The notes beneath the pieces were generated by a model. That model had not been told where the DNA came from, ran no database searches, and saw only the letters and a program-made list of their open reading frames with translations. Below are positions 1-9,230 of a DNA stretch of 33,068 nt, in pieces. The stretch spans positions 1 to 33,068 of the forward strand of contig CAJQQH010000109.1 of assembly GCA_905480405.1 (NCBI GenBank), written 5' to 3'. The translations under genes and the position numbers were made by a program. Source of the DNA: an uncultured Polaribacter sp. (lineage in GTDB: Bacteria; Bacteroidota; Bacteroidia; Flavobacteriales; Flavobacteriaceae). The stretch's first letter is position 1; every line of letters begins with the position of its first letter.

Positions 1-520
1 ACTCACCAATAGGAAACATTGCTTTTGATAGTTGTTTTTGGGAAAGTTGACATAAAAAATAAGATTGGTCTTTATTTTTATCTTTACCGCCTAACAATTT
101 ATATACAGGCTCGCCATTAATTATTTCTGAACCTTTTCTACAATAATGGCCTGTTGCAACATAATCTGCGCCTAGTTTTAGTGCTATATCCATAAATACA
201 TCAAACTTTATTTCTCGATTGCATAACACATCCGCATTTGGAGTTTTTCCTTTACTATATTCATCAAACATATAATCTACAATACGTTCTTTGTATTGGT
301 CACTTAAATCTACAACCTGAAACGGTATTTCTAACTTTTCTGCAACAATCATTGCATCATTACTATCTTCTAACCAAGGGCATTCATTAGATATTGTTAC
401 AGAATCATCATGCCAATTTTTCATAAAAAGACCAATAACTTCATACCCTTGTTCTTTTAATAAATGTGCAGTTACACTAGAATCTACACCACCAGAAAGA
501 CCAACTACTACTCGTTTCAT
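1..520 (-). CDS. mnmA: tRNA-specific 2-thiouridylase MnmA, N-terminal part (gene runs off the window)
   Basis: MnmA activates the wobble uridine U34 of certain tRNAs with ATP and inserts sulfur to give 2-thiouridine. The start ATG is at 518-520, and 173 residues are readable before the window edge, so the C-terminal half is missing. The N-terminus carries the ATP-binding PP-loop GLSGGVDSS (residues 7-15). It is followed by the family segment MKNWHDD (33-39), the [10 protein letters not shown] stretch with the predicted catalytic Cys100, the ATGHY motif near residue 122 and the DQSYFL motif near 151. These residues fit the family order exactly. The gene is preceded by a TAnnTTTG-type element and stands apart from the MORN-repeat gene upstream. 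The identification is firm; only the truncated end is unseen. Confidence 0.97.
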   Translation of the reverse strand, partial: MKRVVVGLSGGVDSSVTAHLLKEQGYEVIGLFMKNWHDDSVTISNECPWLEDSNDAMIVAEKLEIPFQVVDLSDQYKERIVDYMFDEYSKGKTPNADVLCNREIKFDVFMDIALKLGADYVATGHYCRKGSEIINGEPVYKLLGGKDKNKDQSYFLCQLSQKQLSKAMFPIGE

Positions 521-538
521 TTTTTAATTTTGAGAATG

Positions 539-546
539 CAAAGTTA
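539..546 (-). promoter_or_regulatory. candidate -7 element upstream of mnmA
   Basis: Read on the minus strand this is TAACTTTG, which matches the Bacteroidota -7 consensus TAnnTTTG. It lies 18 bases upstream of the mnmA start codon. No exact TTG -33 element is visible at the usual distance, so this is a motif-level prediction. Confidence 0.45.
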
Positions 547-599
547 CAACTTTGATGCTGATTTTGTGATTGAAAAAATTGATGAATAAATTGATGAAA

Positions 600-1316
600 T
601 TAATTCTTTTTAGGTTTACTAAAAGTGGCTTTCTTTTTCTTAAAATCATTATCAGTAGCAACCTCACCATCTAAATAATATTCCCATTCTCCTACTCTTT
701 TACCATCTTTATAAGACCCTGTTTCTTTTATCATTCCATTTAATTCGAAATATTTTGCAATACCATTTTGCTTTCCGTTTTTAAATGTAATTTCTTCTAT
801 TAAAATTCCTTTACTAGAATATTTTTTTGATAAACCATCTTTTACACCTTCTTTATAAACAGAGATTTCTGTAGCCTTTCCGTTTGGGTAATAATTAACC
901 AGCTTTCCATTTAACTTACCATCTTTATAATATTCTTCTGATCTTAATTTACCATTATCAAAATAATAGATCCAATGACCTATTCTTTTTCTACCTAAAT
1001 AATAGCCTCTACTTTGTAAAACTCCACTTACAGAATAAAACTTCACAAAAAAAGCATCATTTTTTTTAGAATATGTTTTAACAATTACTGGGTGTTTAGA
1101 ACTCGAAATATCATAAAACTTAAAAACTCCTACTTCTTTTCCATTTTCAAACATACCGGTATAACGTACCTTATTATTCGGAAAATATTTTATCCAAATA
1201 CCTGTTCTTTGTTTATTCTCATTAAATTGATTGATTTTCTGAGCATTAAAATCTTTGCTCGAAAAAAAACAACCAAAAAACGTAAAAACCAAAAACAGTC
1301 TTTTTATATTTATCAT
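600..1316 (-). CDS. exported MORN_2 (YwqK-like) repeat protein
   Basis: The 238-residue protein starts with a signal peptide (hydrophobic residues 7-20, likely cut near DFNAQ at 22-26). The rest is a run of about seven or eight MORN-variant repeats of the form GxWxxYxxNGKxxxxxxYKxGKxxG, for example GHWIYYFDNGKLRSEEYY and GEWEYYLDGE near the end. Such proteins are often labelled YwqK-family antitoxins because of distant similarity, but no toxin partner is present here and that label is not supported. The repeats form an extended beta-strand surface; a role in the envelope is an inference. The gene diverges from the next plus-strand gene with only 42 bases between start codons. Confidence 0.85.
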   Translation of the reverse strand: MINIKRLFLVFTFFGCFFSSKDFNAQKINQFNENKQRTGIWIKYFPNNKVRYTGMFENGKEVGVFKFYDISSSKHPVIVKTYSKKNDAFFVKFYSVSGVLQSRGYYLGRKRIGHWIYYFDNGKLRSEEYYKDGKLNGKLVNYYPNGKATEISVYKEGVKDGLSKKYSSKGILIEEITFKNGKQNGIAKYFELNGMIKETGSYKDGKRVGEWEYYLDGEVATDNDFKKKKATFSKPKKN

Positions 1317-1358
1317 TCTAAAACAATTTTAAAGTAAATATACATTAATAGAAACAAA

Positions 1359-1946
1359 ATGAGCATCCTTTATTTAACAGAACAACTCGATAATATGGCA
1401 AACCCTAAACGGGAAAACCGACAAAGAGTTGCTAATATTGTATTAGATAATCAAAATTTATTTAAAGATTTGATTACTATTACTTTTGATGTTGATAATA
1501 AAGTTTCTATAAAAGCTGCTTGGATTTTAGAATGGATTTGTACACACCATCAACTAAATTGGATTGTTCCTCATTTAGAAGAGTTTTCTAATAAAATAAA
1601 TACAGTAAAATTTGATAGCGCAATTAGACCTTGTGCTAAAATTTGCGAACATATTGCTACTGCTTATTATTCTAAAAAAGATAATGAAATTAAAAATAAA
1701 CTTACAATTAAACAAATTGATACAATTGTAGAAACTGGTTTTGACTGGCTAATAACGCCACAAAAAATTGCTGTAAGAGCATATACAATGAATTTTTTAT
1801 ACTTTTTTGGTTTAGAAAAAGAATGGATTCACCCAGAATTAAAACATTTAATCGAATCTAAAATTATTCATGAAAGCAAAGGGTGTAAAGCTCGTGGAAA
1901 GTTCATTTTACAAATGATTGAAAAACATAAAAAATCTACTTTATAA
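1359..1946 (+). CDS. conserved helical (HEAT-like) protein of unknown function upstream of purB
   Basis: The 195-residue protein has no signal peptide or membrane segment. It is strongly helical, with repeated two-helix units (for example residues 40-65 and 125-155) that look like HEAT/ARM-type repeats. Conspicuous features are AAWILEWIC near residue 53 and a basic C-terminus. Similar proteins next to purB in flavobacteria have sometimes been named adenylosuccinate lyase by association. This protein has none of the lyase motifs, so that name would be wrong. It ends 44 bases before the purB start. No biochemical function can be assigned. Confidence 0.8.
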   Translation: MSILYLTEQLDNMANPKRENRQRVANIVLDNQNLFKDLITITFDVDNKVSIKAAWILEWICTHHQLNWIVPHLEEFSNKINTVKFDSAIRPCAKICEHIATAYYSKKDNEIKNKLTIKQIDTIVETGFDWLITPQKIAVRAYTMNFLYFFGLEKEWIHPELKHLIESKIIHESKGCKARGKFILQMIEKHKKSTL

Positions 1947-1961
1947 ATCTGTTGAATTGTC

Positions 1962-1969
1962 TATTTTTG
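1962..1969 (+). promoter_or_regulatory. candidate -7 promoter element for purB
   Basis: The sequence TATTTTTG matches the flavobacterial TAnnTTTG -7 consensus. Transcription from it would begin around 1975-1977, downstream of the possible upstream start codon at 1952. This supports 1991 as the real purB start. Confidence 0.55.
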
Positions 1970-1990
1970 CAATTAACAACAGAACTAAAA

Positions 1991-3334
1991 ATGGAATTAA
2001 CACAATTAAATGCTATTTCTCCTATTGATGGGCGTTATAGAGGTAAAATATCAAAATTAGCTAACTATTTTTCTGAAGAAGCTTTAATAAAATACAGAGT
2101 ACGTGTAGAAATTGAATATTTTATTGCTTTGTGCGAAATTCCTTTGCCACAATTAGCAGATTTTAATTCAGATTTATTTGAAGATTTACGTAAAATTTAT
2201 ACAGATTTTACTGCTGATGATGCTCAAAAAATAAAAGATATTGAGAAAGTTACTAATCATGATGTAAAAGCGGTTGAGTACTTTATCAAAGAAAAATTTG
2301 ACAAACTAAGCTTGACTAAGTATAAGGAGTTTATCCACTTCGGTTTAACTTCTCAAGACATAAATAACACTGCAGTTCCTTTATCAATTAAAGAAGCTAT
2401 GAATGATGTTTATGTACCTCAATATTTTGAAGTTTTAGAAAAATTACAAGAATTAGTAATTGAATGGAAAGATATTTCTATGTTAGCTAGAACTCATGGT
2501 CAACCAGCTTCTCCAACAAGGTTAGGTAAAGAAATAGATGTTTATGTAGTGCGTTTAAAAGAGCAATTTAATTTATTAAATGATATACCAAGCGCTGCTA
2601 AGTTTGGTGGTGCAACGGGTAACTTTAATGCACACAAAGTTGCTTACCCAACGATAGATTGGAAAGAATTTGGAAGTAAGTTTGTTCAAGAAAAACTAGG
2701 TTTATATCATTCTTTTCCAACAACTCAAATAGAACACTACGATCATTTAGCTGCTTTGTTTGATACTTTAAAACGTATTAACAACATTATTTTAGATTTA
2801 GATAGAGATTTCTGGACCTATGTTTCTATGGATTACTTTAAACAAAAAATAAAAGCTGGTGAAGTAGGTTCTTCTGCAATGCCACATAAAGTAAACCCAA
2901 TCGACTTTGAAAATTCTGAAGGTAATTTAGGACTTGCAAATGCAATTTTTGAACATCTTTCTGCTAAATTACCTGTTTCTCGTTTACAACGTGATTTAAC
3001 AGATAGTACAGTTTTAAGAAATGTTGGTGTTCCTTTTGGTCATACAATTATTGCTTTTACATCAACTTTAAAAGGTTTAAATAAGTTATTATTAAACAAA
3101 CAAAAGTTTGAAGATGATTTAGAAAACAATTGGGCTGTTGTTGCAGAAGCTATTCAAACAATTTTAAGACGCGAAGCATACCCAAATCCTTATGAAGCTT
3201 TAAAAGGATTAACTAGAACAAATTCTAAAATTAATCAAAAGTCTATTGCAGATTTTATTGATACATTAGAAGTATCAACAGAAATTAAAACTGAATTAAA
3301 AGCGATTACTCCATCTAATTACACAGGAATTTAA
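1991..3334 (+). CDS. purB: adenylosuccinate lyase
   Basis: PurB cleaves fumarate from SAICAR and from adenylosuccinate, two steps of purine synthesis, in the cytoplasm. The 447-residue length is close to the roughly 456 residues of the E. coli enzyme. Visible family motifs are the N-terminal SPIDGRY (10-16), TSQDINN (120-126), ARTHGQP (166-172) with the active-site His, and the fumarase/aspartase superfamily signature SSAMPHKVNP (294-303). An upstream in-frame ATG at 1952 adds 13 residues without similarity and lies before the predicted promoter element, so 1991 was chosen. The stop codon shares one base with the next start (TAATG), so purB, the lipoprotein and the TerC gene are probably co-transcribed. 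Confidence 0.97.
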   Translation: MELTQLNAISPIDGRYRGKISKLANYFSEEALIKYRVRVEIEYFIALCEIPLPQLADFNSDLFEDLRKIYTDFTADDAQKIKDIEKVTNHDVKAVEYFIKEKFDKLSLTKYKEFIHFGLTSQDINNTAVPLSIKEAMNDVYVPQYFEVLEKLQELVIEWKDISMLARTHGQPASPTRLGKEIDVYVVRLKEQFNLLNDIPSAAKFGGATGNFNAHKVAYPTIDWKEFGSKFVQEKLGLYHSFPTTQIEHYDHLAALFDTLKRINNIILDLDRDFWTYVSMDYFKQKIKAGEVGSSAMPHKVNPIDFENSEGNLGLANAIFEHLSAKLPVSRLQRDLTDSTVLRNVGVPFGHTIIAFTSTLKGLNKLLLNKQKFEDDLENNWAVVAEAIQTILRREAYPNPYEALKGLTRTNSKINQKSIADFIDTLEVSTEIKTELKAITPSNYTGI

Positions 3335-3705
3335 TGAAAAAAATACTCTTTATTTTAGCAGGAATTTTACTACTTACAGCATGTAAATCAGAATTTGAAG
3401 ATAATTCAGATCGTTTTAAAGTTGGTGTTTTTAAAATTCCTGCTGGTAAAGGATTTGTAGAAGAAACCATTATTAGACAAGATAGTATTCAAATTAGTAA
3501 ACATGGTAATCATGTAGACACATTATCTATTAAATGGAAAAACAACTTTTTTTACACTTTAAAATACATCAACCCCAAAACAGAATTACAAAAAGATCCA
3601 ATGTTTATTCAGATTAATAAAATTCATAAAGAATCTTATGATTTTACTGTAAAGATTGGTTTTTCTAAATTCTCTAAAAAAGCAACTATTTTTAAAGTAG
3701 AATAA
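3334..3705 (+). CDS. small lipoprotein of unknown function
   Basis: The 123-residue protein begins with a lipoprotein signal peptide: a hydrophobic run at 4-14 and the lipobox LLTAC with the lipidated Cys17. The mature part is mixed beta and polar, with lines such as DSIQISKHGNH and LSIKWKNNFFY, suggesting a small beta-sheet domain. No enzyme motif is visible. The start overlaps the purB stop by one base, and the TerC-family gene begins one base after its own stop, so it is the middle gene of a three-gene operon. It may act in the envelope; nothing more can be said from sequence. Confidence 0.85.
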   Translation: MKKILFILAGILLLTACKSEFEDNSDRFKVGVFKIPAGKGFVEETIIRQDSIQISKHGNHVDTLSIKWKNNFFYTLKYINPKTELQKDPMFIQINKIHKESYDFTVKIGFSKFSKKATIFKVE

Positions 3706-3706
3706 T

Positions 3707-4474
3707 ATGGAAATATTTTTACACTTTGATACTTGGGTTGCACTTTTAACATTAACTTTTTTAGAAATAATTTTAGGAATAGATAATGTTATTTTTATTT
3801 CTATATCTGCAAATAAACTACCTGAAGAAAAGGTTAGAAAAGCTACTTTATTAGGTTTAGCTTTAGCAATGGTAACAAGGATACTATTATTGTTTAGCGT
3901 GTCTTACTTAATAGCATTAAAAGAGCCTTTTTTTACCTTAGATGTTGGCTGGTTTAAAACAGCAATTACAGGACAAAGTATTATTTTACTCTTAGGAGGT
4001 ATTTTTTTACTGTATAAAAGTACTAGTGAAATTAGACAAAAAGTAGAAAACACTAATGAAGAACAAGTTTTAAAATCTCCAAAAGTAATTTCGTTTAAAA
4101 GTGTAATTATTCAAATTATATTAATTGATATCGTTTTTTCTTTTGATAGTATTTTAACTGCTGTTGGAATGACAAATGGAGTTAATGGAGCTTTATTAAT
4201 TATGATATTTGCTGTTATTATTTCTATTTTAATTATGATGATATTCTCTAAACCCATTAGTAATTACGTTAATAATAACCCAACAATTCAAATGTTGGCT
4301 TTATCGTTTTTAATTTTAATAGGTTTTATGTTAATTACAGAAGGAGCACATTTATCGCATACCGAAATTTTTAACAAAACTGTAGGCGTTATTCCAAAAG
4401 GATATTTGTATTTTGCGATCGCATTTTCTTTAAGTGTAGAAATGATTAATTTAAGAGTAAGAAAGAAAAAATAA
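3707..4474 (+). CDS. TerC family integral membrane protein
   Basis: The 255-residue protein has about seven hydrophobic membrane segments. It carries the two acidic family motifs within membrane segments, LGIDNVIFIS near residue 23 and IDIVFSFDSILTAVG near residue 142. These are characteristic of the TerC/Alx group, which has been linked to metal (manganese) export and tellurite resistance. Length and motif order are normal. It is the third gene of the purB-lipoprotein-TerC operon. Family membership is clear; the transported ion is not shown by the sequence. Confidence 0.93.
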   Translation: MEIFLHFDTWVALLTLTFLEIILGIDNVIFISISANKLPEEKVRKATLLGLALAMVTRILLLFSVSYLIALKEPFFTLDVGWFKTAITGQSIILLLGGIFLLYKSTSEIRQKVENTNEEQVLKSPKVISFKSVIIQIILIDIVFSFDSILTAVGMTNGVNGALLIMIFAVIISILIMMIFSKPISNYVNNNPTIQMLALSFLILIGFMLITEGAHLSHTEIFNKTVGVIPKGYLYFAIAFSLSVEMINLRVRKKK

Positions 4475-4511
4475 TATCGAACATTTTAAAAAACATATAA
4501 GTTTTATATTA

Positions 4512-4790
4512 TTGTTAATATTTTTATTACCAATAACTATTAACTCTGTTCATGATTTTATGAATCATGAACATTCTGTCTGTACCTCTAAAGTTGTTAA
4601 GCATATACACGAAAAAGATTCTGATTGTGACATTCATCTTTTAAAACAGAATGACACATTTTTAGTATCTAATACATCTAAAACTAATATTTGTACTATT
4701 ATCTTAAAAAGTAATAATACAAACTATACATTTTTAAAAAACCATCCTCAATTATCATTTTCCTTGAGAGGACCTCCTCAAATAATTTAA
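4512..4790 (+). CDS. small His/Cys-rich exported protein, non-ATG start
   Basis: The reading frame has no ATG before residue 17, and the first hydrophobic stretch (LLIFLLPITIN) lies upstream of that Met. The real start must be a non-ATG codon, with TTG at 4512 the shortest possibility. The frame stays open back to 4461 and reads KKHISFILLLIFLL just upstream, which looks like a complete signal peptide, so an ATC or ATA start near 4476-4497 is also possible. The mature part has clustered possible metal ligands: HDFMNHEHSVC, KHIHEKDSDCDIH. It sits immediately before the TonB-dependent receptor gene, and small proteins of this type are typical companions of such receptors in flavobacteria. A role in handling the imported metal is inferred. 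Confidence 0.6.
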   Translation: MLIFLLPITINSVHDFMNHEHSVCTSKVVKHIHEKDSDCDIHLLKQNDTFLVSNTSKTNICTIILKSNNTNYTFLKNHPQLSFSLRGPPQII

Positions 4791-4827
4791 ATTAAAAACA
4801 ATTTGATTTAAATTATGAAAACAAAAG

Positions 4828-7233
4828 ATGATAAAAGCACTTTTAAAGTGTGTATTTGCAATTTGTATTTATACAACTGCTTATGCACAAGATTGTAATT
4901 TTTCTATAAAAGGAAAAATTACAGATTTCCATGATAATACACCTATTGTAGGTGCTACTTTACAAATAATAAATACGAACATTTATTCTACTACAAACTC
5001 AGAAGGAAATTTTGAATTTAATAACTTTTGTAAAGGAAAATATATTATAGAAATAAAACATGTATCATGTATAGATAAGAGAATAACTTTAAATTTAGAT
5101 AGAAATATTTTTAAAGAAATACTCTTAGAACATCATTTAGAAGAATTAAACGAAGTAATAGTTACTACGAGTTTAAAAACGGAAAAGACAAGTATAGAAA
5201 AATCACTTAAAAGTGGTGTTATTGATAACTTTTCTGATAAATCTCTGGGTGATGCTTTAAATACTTTAAGCGGTGTGTCTTCTTTAAATACTGGTAATAC
5301 AATTGTAAAACCTATGATACATGGTTTACACAGTAGTAGACTTTTAATTATAAATAACAATGTTAGAATGTTTGACCAAGAATGGGGAGAAGAACATGCA
5401 CCTAATATTGATATTAATGCTAATGGAAAAATAAATGTAATTAAAGGAGCAAATACTTTAAAGTACGGAAGTGATGCTATTGGAGGCCTAATTTTAATTA
5501 GACCTAAAAAATATGCATCTAAAGACAGTATTTTTGGTAGTACACTAACCTCTTTTAATACAAATGGTTTTGGTGGTAATATTAATTCAGAAATCATAAA
5601 AACTTATGAATCTGGATTTTTTGTAAAATTACAAGCGAATTATAAAAAATTCGGAGATTTTAAAGCTCCAGATTATTATTTAACAAATACTGGTTTAAAC
5701 AATATAAATGCTTCGTTTTCTATTGGTAACAATAGGTATGAAAAAGGTTATAATGCTTATTACAGTTATGTAAATAACAATATTGCAATTTTACAATCTT
5801 CACACATTGGTAATGTAAATGATTTAGTTAACGCTATAGAAAGTAATTTACCAAGAATAACCGATGATTTTTCTTATGATATTAATTTTCCAAAACAATC
5901 AATAACGCATCATTTAGGTAAATTTGAAATTTACAAACGTTATAGATCTTTTGGTAAAATTTCTTTAAAATATGATTTTCAAATAAACAGAAGAAAAGAA
6001 TATGACTTAAGAAGAGGTGATTTAAGTAATACACCCGTTATTGATTTAAGGTTATTTACAACAAGTATTCAACCTGATTTAGAAATCAATTATTTTGATA
6101 ATGTAAAAATCAATACTGGAATTCTATTACGTTACCAACAAAACGATGCTGTTTCTGGTACGGGAACAAATCCTTTAATTCCTGATTTTGAAAAATATGA
6201 CGCAGGAATTTATGCAATAACTAATTATAATTTAAATGAAACTACAGAATTAAGTGCAGGTTTTAGATATGACTTTACTAGAATTGAGGCTAGAAAACGT
6301 TATAACATTACAGATTGGAATGAAACCTATAATTACGATGAATTATTTCCAGAATTTGAAACTGGTATTATAGATGGCACAAGAATAATTACTAAACCAG
6401 AATACACGTTTCATAACATTTCTGCAAGTTTAGGATATGCGAAGAAATTTGAAAATAACTTATCGTTATTTATTAATTATGGCTTAGCATCTAGAGTTCC
6501 AAATCCTTCAGAATTATTTAGCGATGGTTTACACCATAGTGCTGCTAGAATTGAAATTGGATTACTTAATATGGATAAAGAAACTGCAAATAAATTTACT
6601 ATTTCTTTAGAAAAACAAAATGAAAATTTTGGTTTTACAATAAGTCCATACTATAAACATGTTAAGAATTTTATTCAATTAATTCCTACTGGTATTACAA
6701 CAACAATTAGAGGAGCATTTCCTGTTTGGGAATACAACCAAACAAATGCTCAAATTTTTGGATTAGATTTAGATGTGAATAAAAGAATTACGGATAAGTT
6801 TAATTATAATGGTACTATTAGTTTCTTGCAAGGTGATAATTTAAAGGACAATACTCCTTTAATACATATGCCAGCTACAAGTTTTGGTAATACAATATCG
6901 TATACAAACTATAATTTAAATCAACTACAAATAAGTTTGAGTCATAAAACTGTTTTTAAACAAAATAGGTTTCCAGACTATAACTTTTTTACTTTTAACC
7001 CAATTCTACAACAAGATGTTTTTGTAGATATTAGTACAACACCTTCTACTTATTCATTATTTAGTTTAAACTCTTCTGCTAAATTTAAAACATTAAAAAA
7101 AGGAGAATTAAAGCTTGAGTTAAATATCAACAACCTTTTTAATGTTTCTTATAGAGAACACCTTAATAGGTTTAGATATTTTGCAGATGAATTAGGTAGA
7201 AACTTTAACATAAAAATTAAAATAAATTATTAA
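4828..7233 (+). CDS. TonB-dependent outer-membrane receptor, probably for metal uptake
   Basis: This 801-residue outer-membrane protein has a signal peptide (1-21, cut after AYAQ). It continues with a carboxypeptidase-regulatory-like beta-sandwich (about 25-105), a plug domain (about 125-230, containing VIKGANTLKYGSDAIGG) and a beta-barrel to the C-terminus, which ends in alternating hydrophobic residues and an aromatic Tyr. Receptors of this kind import ligands with energy from TonB-ExbBD. The flanking genes encode a small His/Cys-rich exported protein and a lipoprotein whose mature N-terminus is rich in Asp, His and Glu. That context points to a transition metal such as zinc rather than a glycan, and no SusD partner is present. 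The substrate is inferred from context only. Confidence 0.93.
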   Translation: MIKALLKCVFAICIYTTAYAQDCNFSIKGKITDFHDNTPIVGATLQIINTNIYSTTNSEGNFEFNNFCKGKYIIEIKHVSCIDKRITLNLDRNIFKEILLEHHLEELNEVIVTTSLKTEKTSIEKSLKSGVIDNFSDKSLGDALNTLSGVSSLNTGNTIVKPMIHGLHSSRLLIINNNVRMFDQEWGEEHAPNIDINANGKINVIKGANTLKYGSDAIGGLILIRPKKYASKDSIFGSTLTSFNTNGFGGNINSEIIKTYESGFFVKLQANYKKFGDFKAPDYYLTNTGLNNINASFSIGNNRYEKGYNAYYSYVNNNIAILQSSHIGNVNDLVNAIESNLPRITDDFSYDINFPKQSITHHLGKFEIYKRYRSFGKISLKYDFQINRRKEYDLRRGDLSNTPVIDLRLFTTSIQPDLEINYFDNVKINTGILLRYQQNDAVSGTGTNPLIPDFEKYDAGIYAITNYNLNETTELSAGFRYDFTRIEARKRYNITDWNETYNYDELFPEFETGIIDGTRIITKPEYTFHNISASLGYAKKFENNLSLFINYGLASRVPNPSELFSDGLHHSAARIEIGLLNMDKETANKFTISLEKQNENFGFTISPYYKHVKNFIQLIPTGITTTIRGAFPVWEYNQTNAQIFGLDLDVNKRITDKFNYNGTISFLQGDNLKDNTPLIHMPATSFGNTISYTNYNLNQLQISLSHKTVFKQNRFPDYNFFTFNPILQQDVFVDISTTPSTYSLFSLNSSAKFKTLKKGELKLELNINNLFNVSYREHLNRFRYFADELGRNFNIKIKINY

Positions 7234-7245
7234 AAATTACAAATT

Positions 7246-7800
7246 ATGAAATCAATTAATACTATAAAATTATTAGCAATATTATTTATATCTTCTTTAA
7301 CTTTTACAGCATGTTCAGATAATGAAGAAGATGATCATGACCATGAAGAGGAATTAATTACAACAGTAACCTATACACTTACTAGTGGTAATGATATTGT
7401 AACTCTAAAGTTTAAAGATATAGATGGAGAAGGTGGTGCAGATGGTACATATACCGTTTCTGGCGCATTAAGTGCTAATACAACTTATACTGGATCTATA
7501 GAATTATTAAACGAAACAGAATCTCCTGCAGAAGATATTACTGAAGAAGTTGAAGAAGAAGGAGATGAACATGAGTTTTTCTATTCATCAACAATTTCTG
7601 ATTTAACAGTTAGTAAAACAGATGTTGATTCGAATGGAAACTCAATTGGTATTGCTACTTCTTTAGCTACTTTAGATGCTGGTACTGGAACTTTAACTGT
7701 AATATTAAAGCATGAACCTACAAAGCCTAACGATGGTACTGCTAATGGTGCTGGAGGAAGTACTGATGTTGAAGTAACATTTTCTATTGAAGTTGAATAA
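7246..7800 (+). CDS. His/Asp/Glu-rich surface lipoprotein partnered with the TonB receptor
   Basis: The 184-residue protein has a lipoprotein signal peptide with lipobox FTAC. It is followed directly by a metal-ligand-rich stretch, DNEEDDHDHEEE, that may also act as a lipoprotein surface-export signal. A second acidic/His cluster, EEEGDEHEFFY, lies in the middle. The remainder is beta-strand rich (VTYTLTSGNDIVTLKFKD). The gene begins 12 bases after the receptor stop. A metal-capturing partner of the receptor is the best inference. No family with a proven function is recognised. Confidence 0.85.
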   Translation: MKSINTIKLLAILFISSLTFTACSDNEEDDHDHEEELITTVTYTLTSGNDIVTLKFKDIDGEGGADGTYTVSGALSANTTYTGSIELLNETESPAEDITEEVEEEGDEHEFFYSSTISDLTVSKTDVDSNGNSIGIATSLATLDAGTGTLTVILKHEPTKPNDGTANGAGGSTDVEVTFSIEVE

Positions 7801-7818
7801 ATAACTTCTCTTCTTAAT

Positions 7819-7850
7819 AAAAAAAGTGCTGTTTATCAGCACTTTTTTTA
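7819..7850. terminator. bidirectional rho-independent terminator
   Basis: The stem GTGCTG/CAGCAC (7826-7831 with 7837-7842, loop TTTAT) is flanked by an A-tract on the left and a T-tract on the right. It therefore works as a terminator in both directions. It sits between the lipoprotein gene (plus) and the MFS gene (minus), which converge here. Confidence 0.9.
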
Positions 7851-9224
7851 TTGCACATATTTTGTCTTTTTAAGTGTGTTTAAAATGATAAATGAAGCTA
7901 AAAAGAATATTGCTAAACACAACACAGACCATTGCATAGAATCTGTAATGGCATATAACAAACCATAAACAAAGGTTCCTAAAACAATTGCAATTTTTTC
8001 TGTTACATCATAAAAACTAAAATACGTTGCATGATCTTCAGTTTCTGGTAATAGCTTAGAATAAGTAGATCTTGTTAAAGATTGAATTGCACCTTGAACA
8101 AAACCAAGTAAAACTCCTAACCCATAAAAATAAAACGCTACGTTTTCTTGATTCTTATCTAAGAGAAATGCTGTAAAACAAACTACCATCCAAATTACTA
8201 TTGTTACTTTAAGTGCTTTAATATTTCCCCATTTCTCTGATAACCTAGAAAAAACAAAAGCACCTACAATTGCTACAATTTGAACAAGCAAAATGGTAAC
8301 TATTAAATTCATAGCTGGCAAACCCAATTCGGTAGAACCAAAAATTGCTGCCATTAAAATAATTGTCTGCACACCTATACTTAACAAGAAAAAAGAAATT
8401 AAGAACTTTTTTAAGGTTGGATAATTCATTACTTCTTTTGCTACAATTTTTAATTCTCTAAAACCTTTCCATATATAATCATTATCTGGTTGCTTATTAT
8501 AAATATCGTTTGGTAAACGTTTAAAAGTAATTTGTGCAAAACCAATCCACCAAAGCCCTACTAAAATAAAAGAAATTCTAGATGCCATTGATGACGCTGC
8601 ACTTTCTGCTGCTTTTATAGCTTCTGTAATTTCTAATTCTGTTCCATTTGTTCTTATAGCTTCATCGATACTTATATCAAAACCAAATACGCCAGGAAAC
8701 ATTATCATACCTAAATTAATTATTAGTAAAATAACAGAACCTAAATAACCATAAATAAAACCTTTCGCACTTGCTCTATCTTGTTGTTCAGGATACGCTA
8801 CTTCAGGTAAATATGCATTATAAAAGACCAAACTTGCCCAAAAACCTATACTTGCTAAAATGGTAAAAACAATACCAATCCAAACAGTATCTATTCCTTC
8901 AAAAAAAAATAAACTCATTACAGACAATCCTCCCATCCAACAGAAAAATTTCATAAACTTTTTCTTACTTCCTGTATAATCTGCAATTCCTGATAAAATA
9001 GGAGAAATAAAAGCTACAATCAAAAAAGAAAATGATAATGCATAACTATATAAACTATCTGGGTGCTCCCATTCCATACCTAGAAAACGAACAATTTTGC
9101 CATCTGTAACGGCACTATAATACAAAGGAAAAACAGCTGTACTAATTACTAAAGAATAAACTGAATTAGCCCAATCGTAAAAAGCCCAACCATTAATTAA
9201 TTTTTTATCTCCGATTTTTAACAT
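7848..9224 (-). CDS. MFS transporter, UMF1/Atg22-like family
   Basis: The 458-residue protein has about twelve membrane segments. Its N-terminus KKLINGWAFYDWANSVYS matches the UMF1-family signature (GWxxYDWANS), and the loop GSKKKFMKFFCWMGG after the third segment is MFS-like. The substrate of the family is poorly known. A longer frame begins at 9269, but its first 15 codons lie inside a terminator hairpin belonging to the upstream gene. The Met at 9222-9224, just before KIGDKKLINGW, was therefore chosen. The 3' end overlaps the T-tract of the shared terminator. Confidence 0.9.
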   Translation of the reverse strand: MLKIGDKKLINGWAFYDWANSVYSLVISTAVFPLYYSAVTDGKIVRFLGMEWEHPDSLYSYALSFSFLIVAFISPILSGIADYTGSKKKFMKFFCWMGGLSVMSLFFFEGIDTVWIGIVFTILASIGFWASLVFYNAYLPEVAYPEQQDRASAKGFIYGYLGSVILLIINLGMIMFPGVFGFDISIDEAIRTNGTELEITEAIKAAESAASSMASRISFILVGLWWIGFAQITFKRLPNDIYNKQPDNDYIWKGFRELKIVAKEVMNYPTLKKFLISFFLLSIGVQTIILMAAIFGSTELGLPAMNLIVTILLVQIVAIVGAFVFSRLSEKWGNIKALKVTIVIWMVVCFTAFLLDKNQENVAFYFYGLGVLLGFVQGAIQSLTRSTYSKLLPETEDHATYFSFYDVTEKIAIVLGTFVYGLLYAITDSMQWSVLCLAIFFLASFIILNTLKKTKYVQ

Positions 9225-9230
9225 AAAAGT

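Noticed and set aside
600..1316. YwqK-type antitoxin of a toxin-antitoxin pair
   Set aside because: The protein has a signal peptide and only MORN_2 repeats; no adjacent toxin gene is present.
1952..1990. Upstream in-frame start giving a 460-residue PurB
   Set aside because: The extra 13 residues have no family similarity and lie across a TAnnTTTG promoter element; the family N-terminus begins at 1991.
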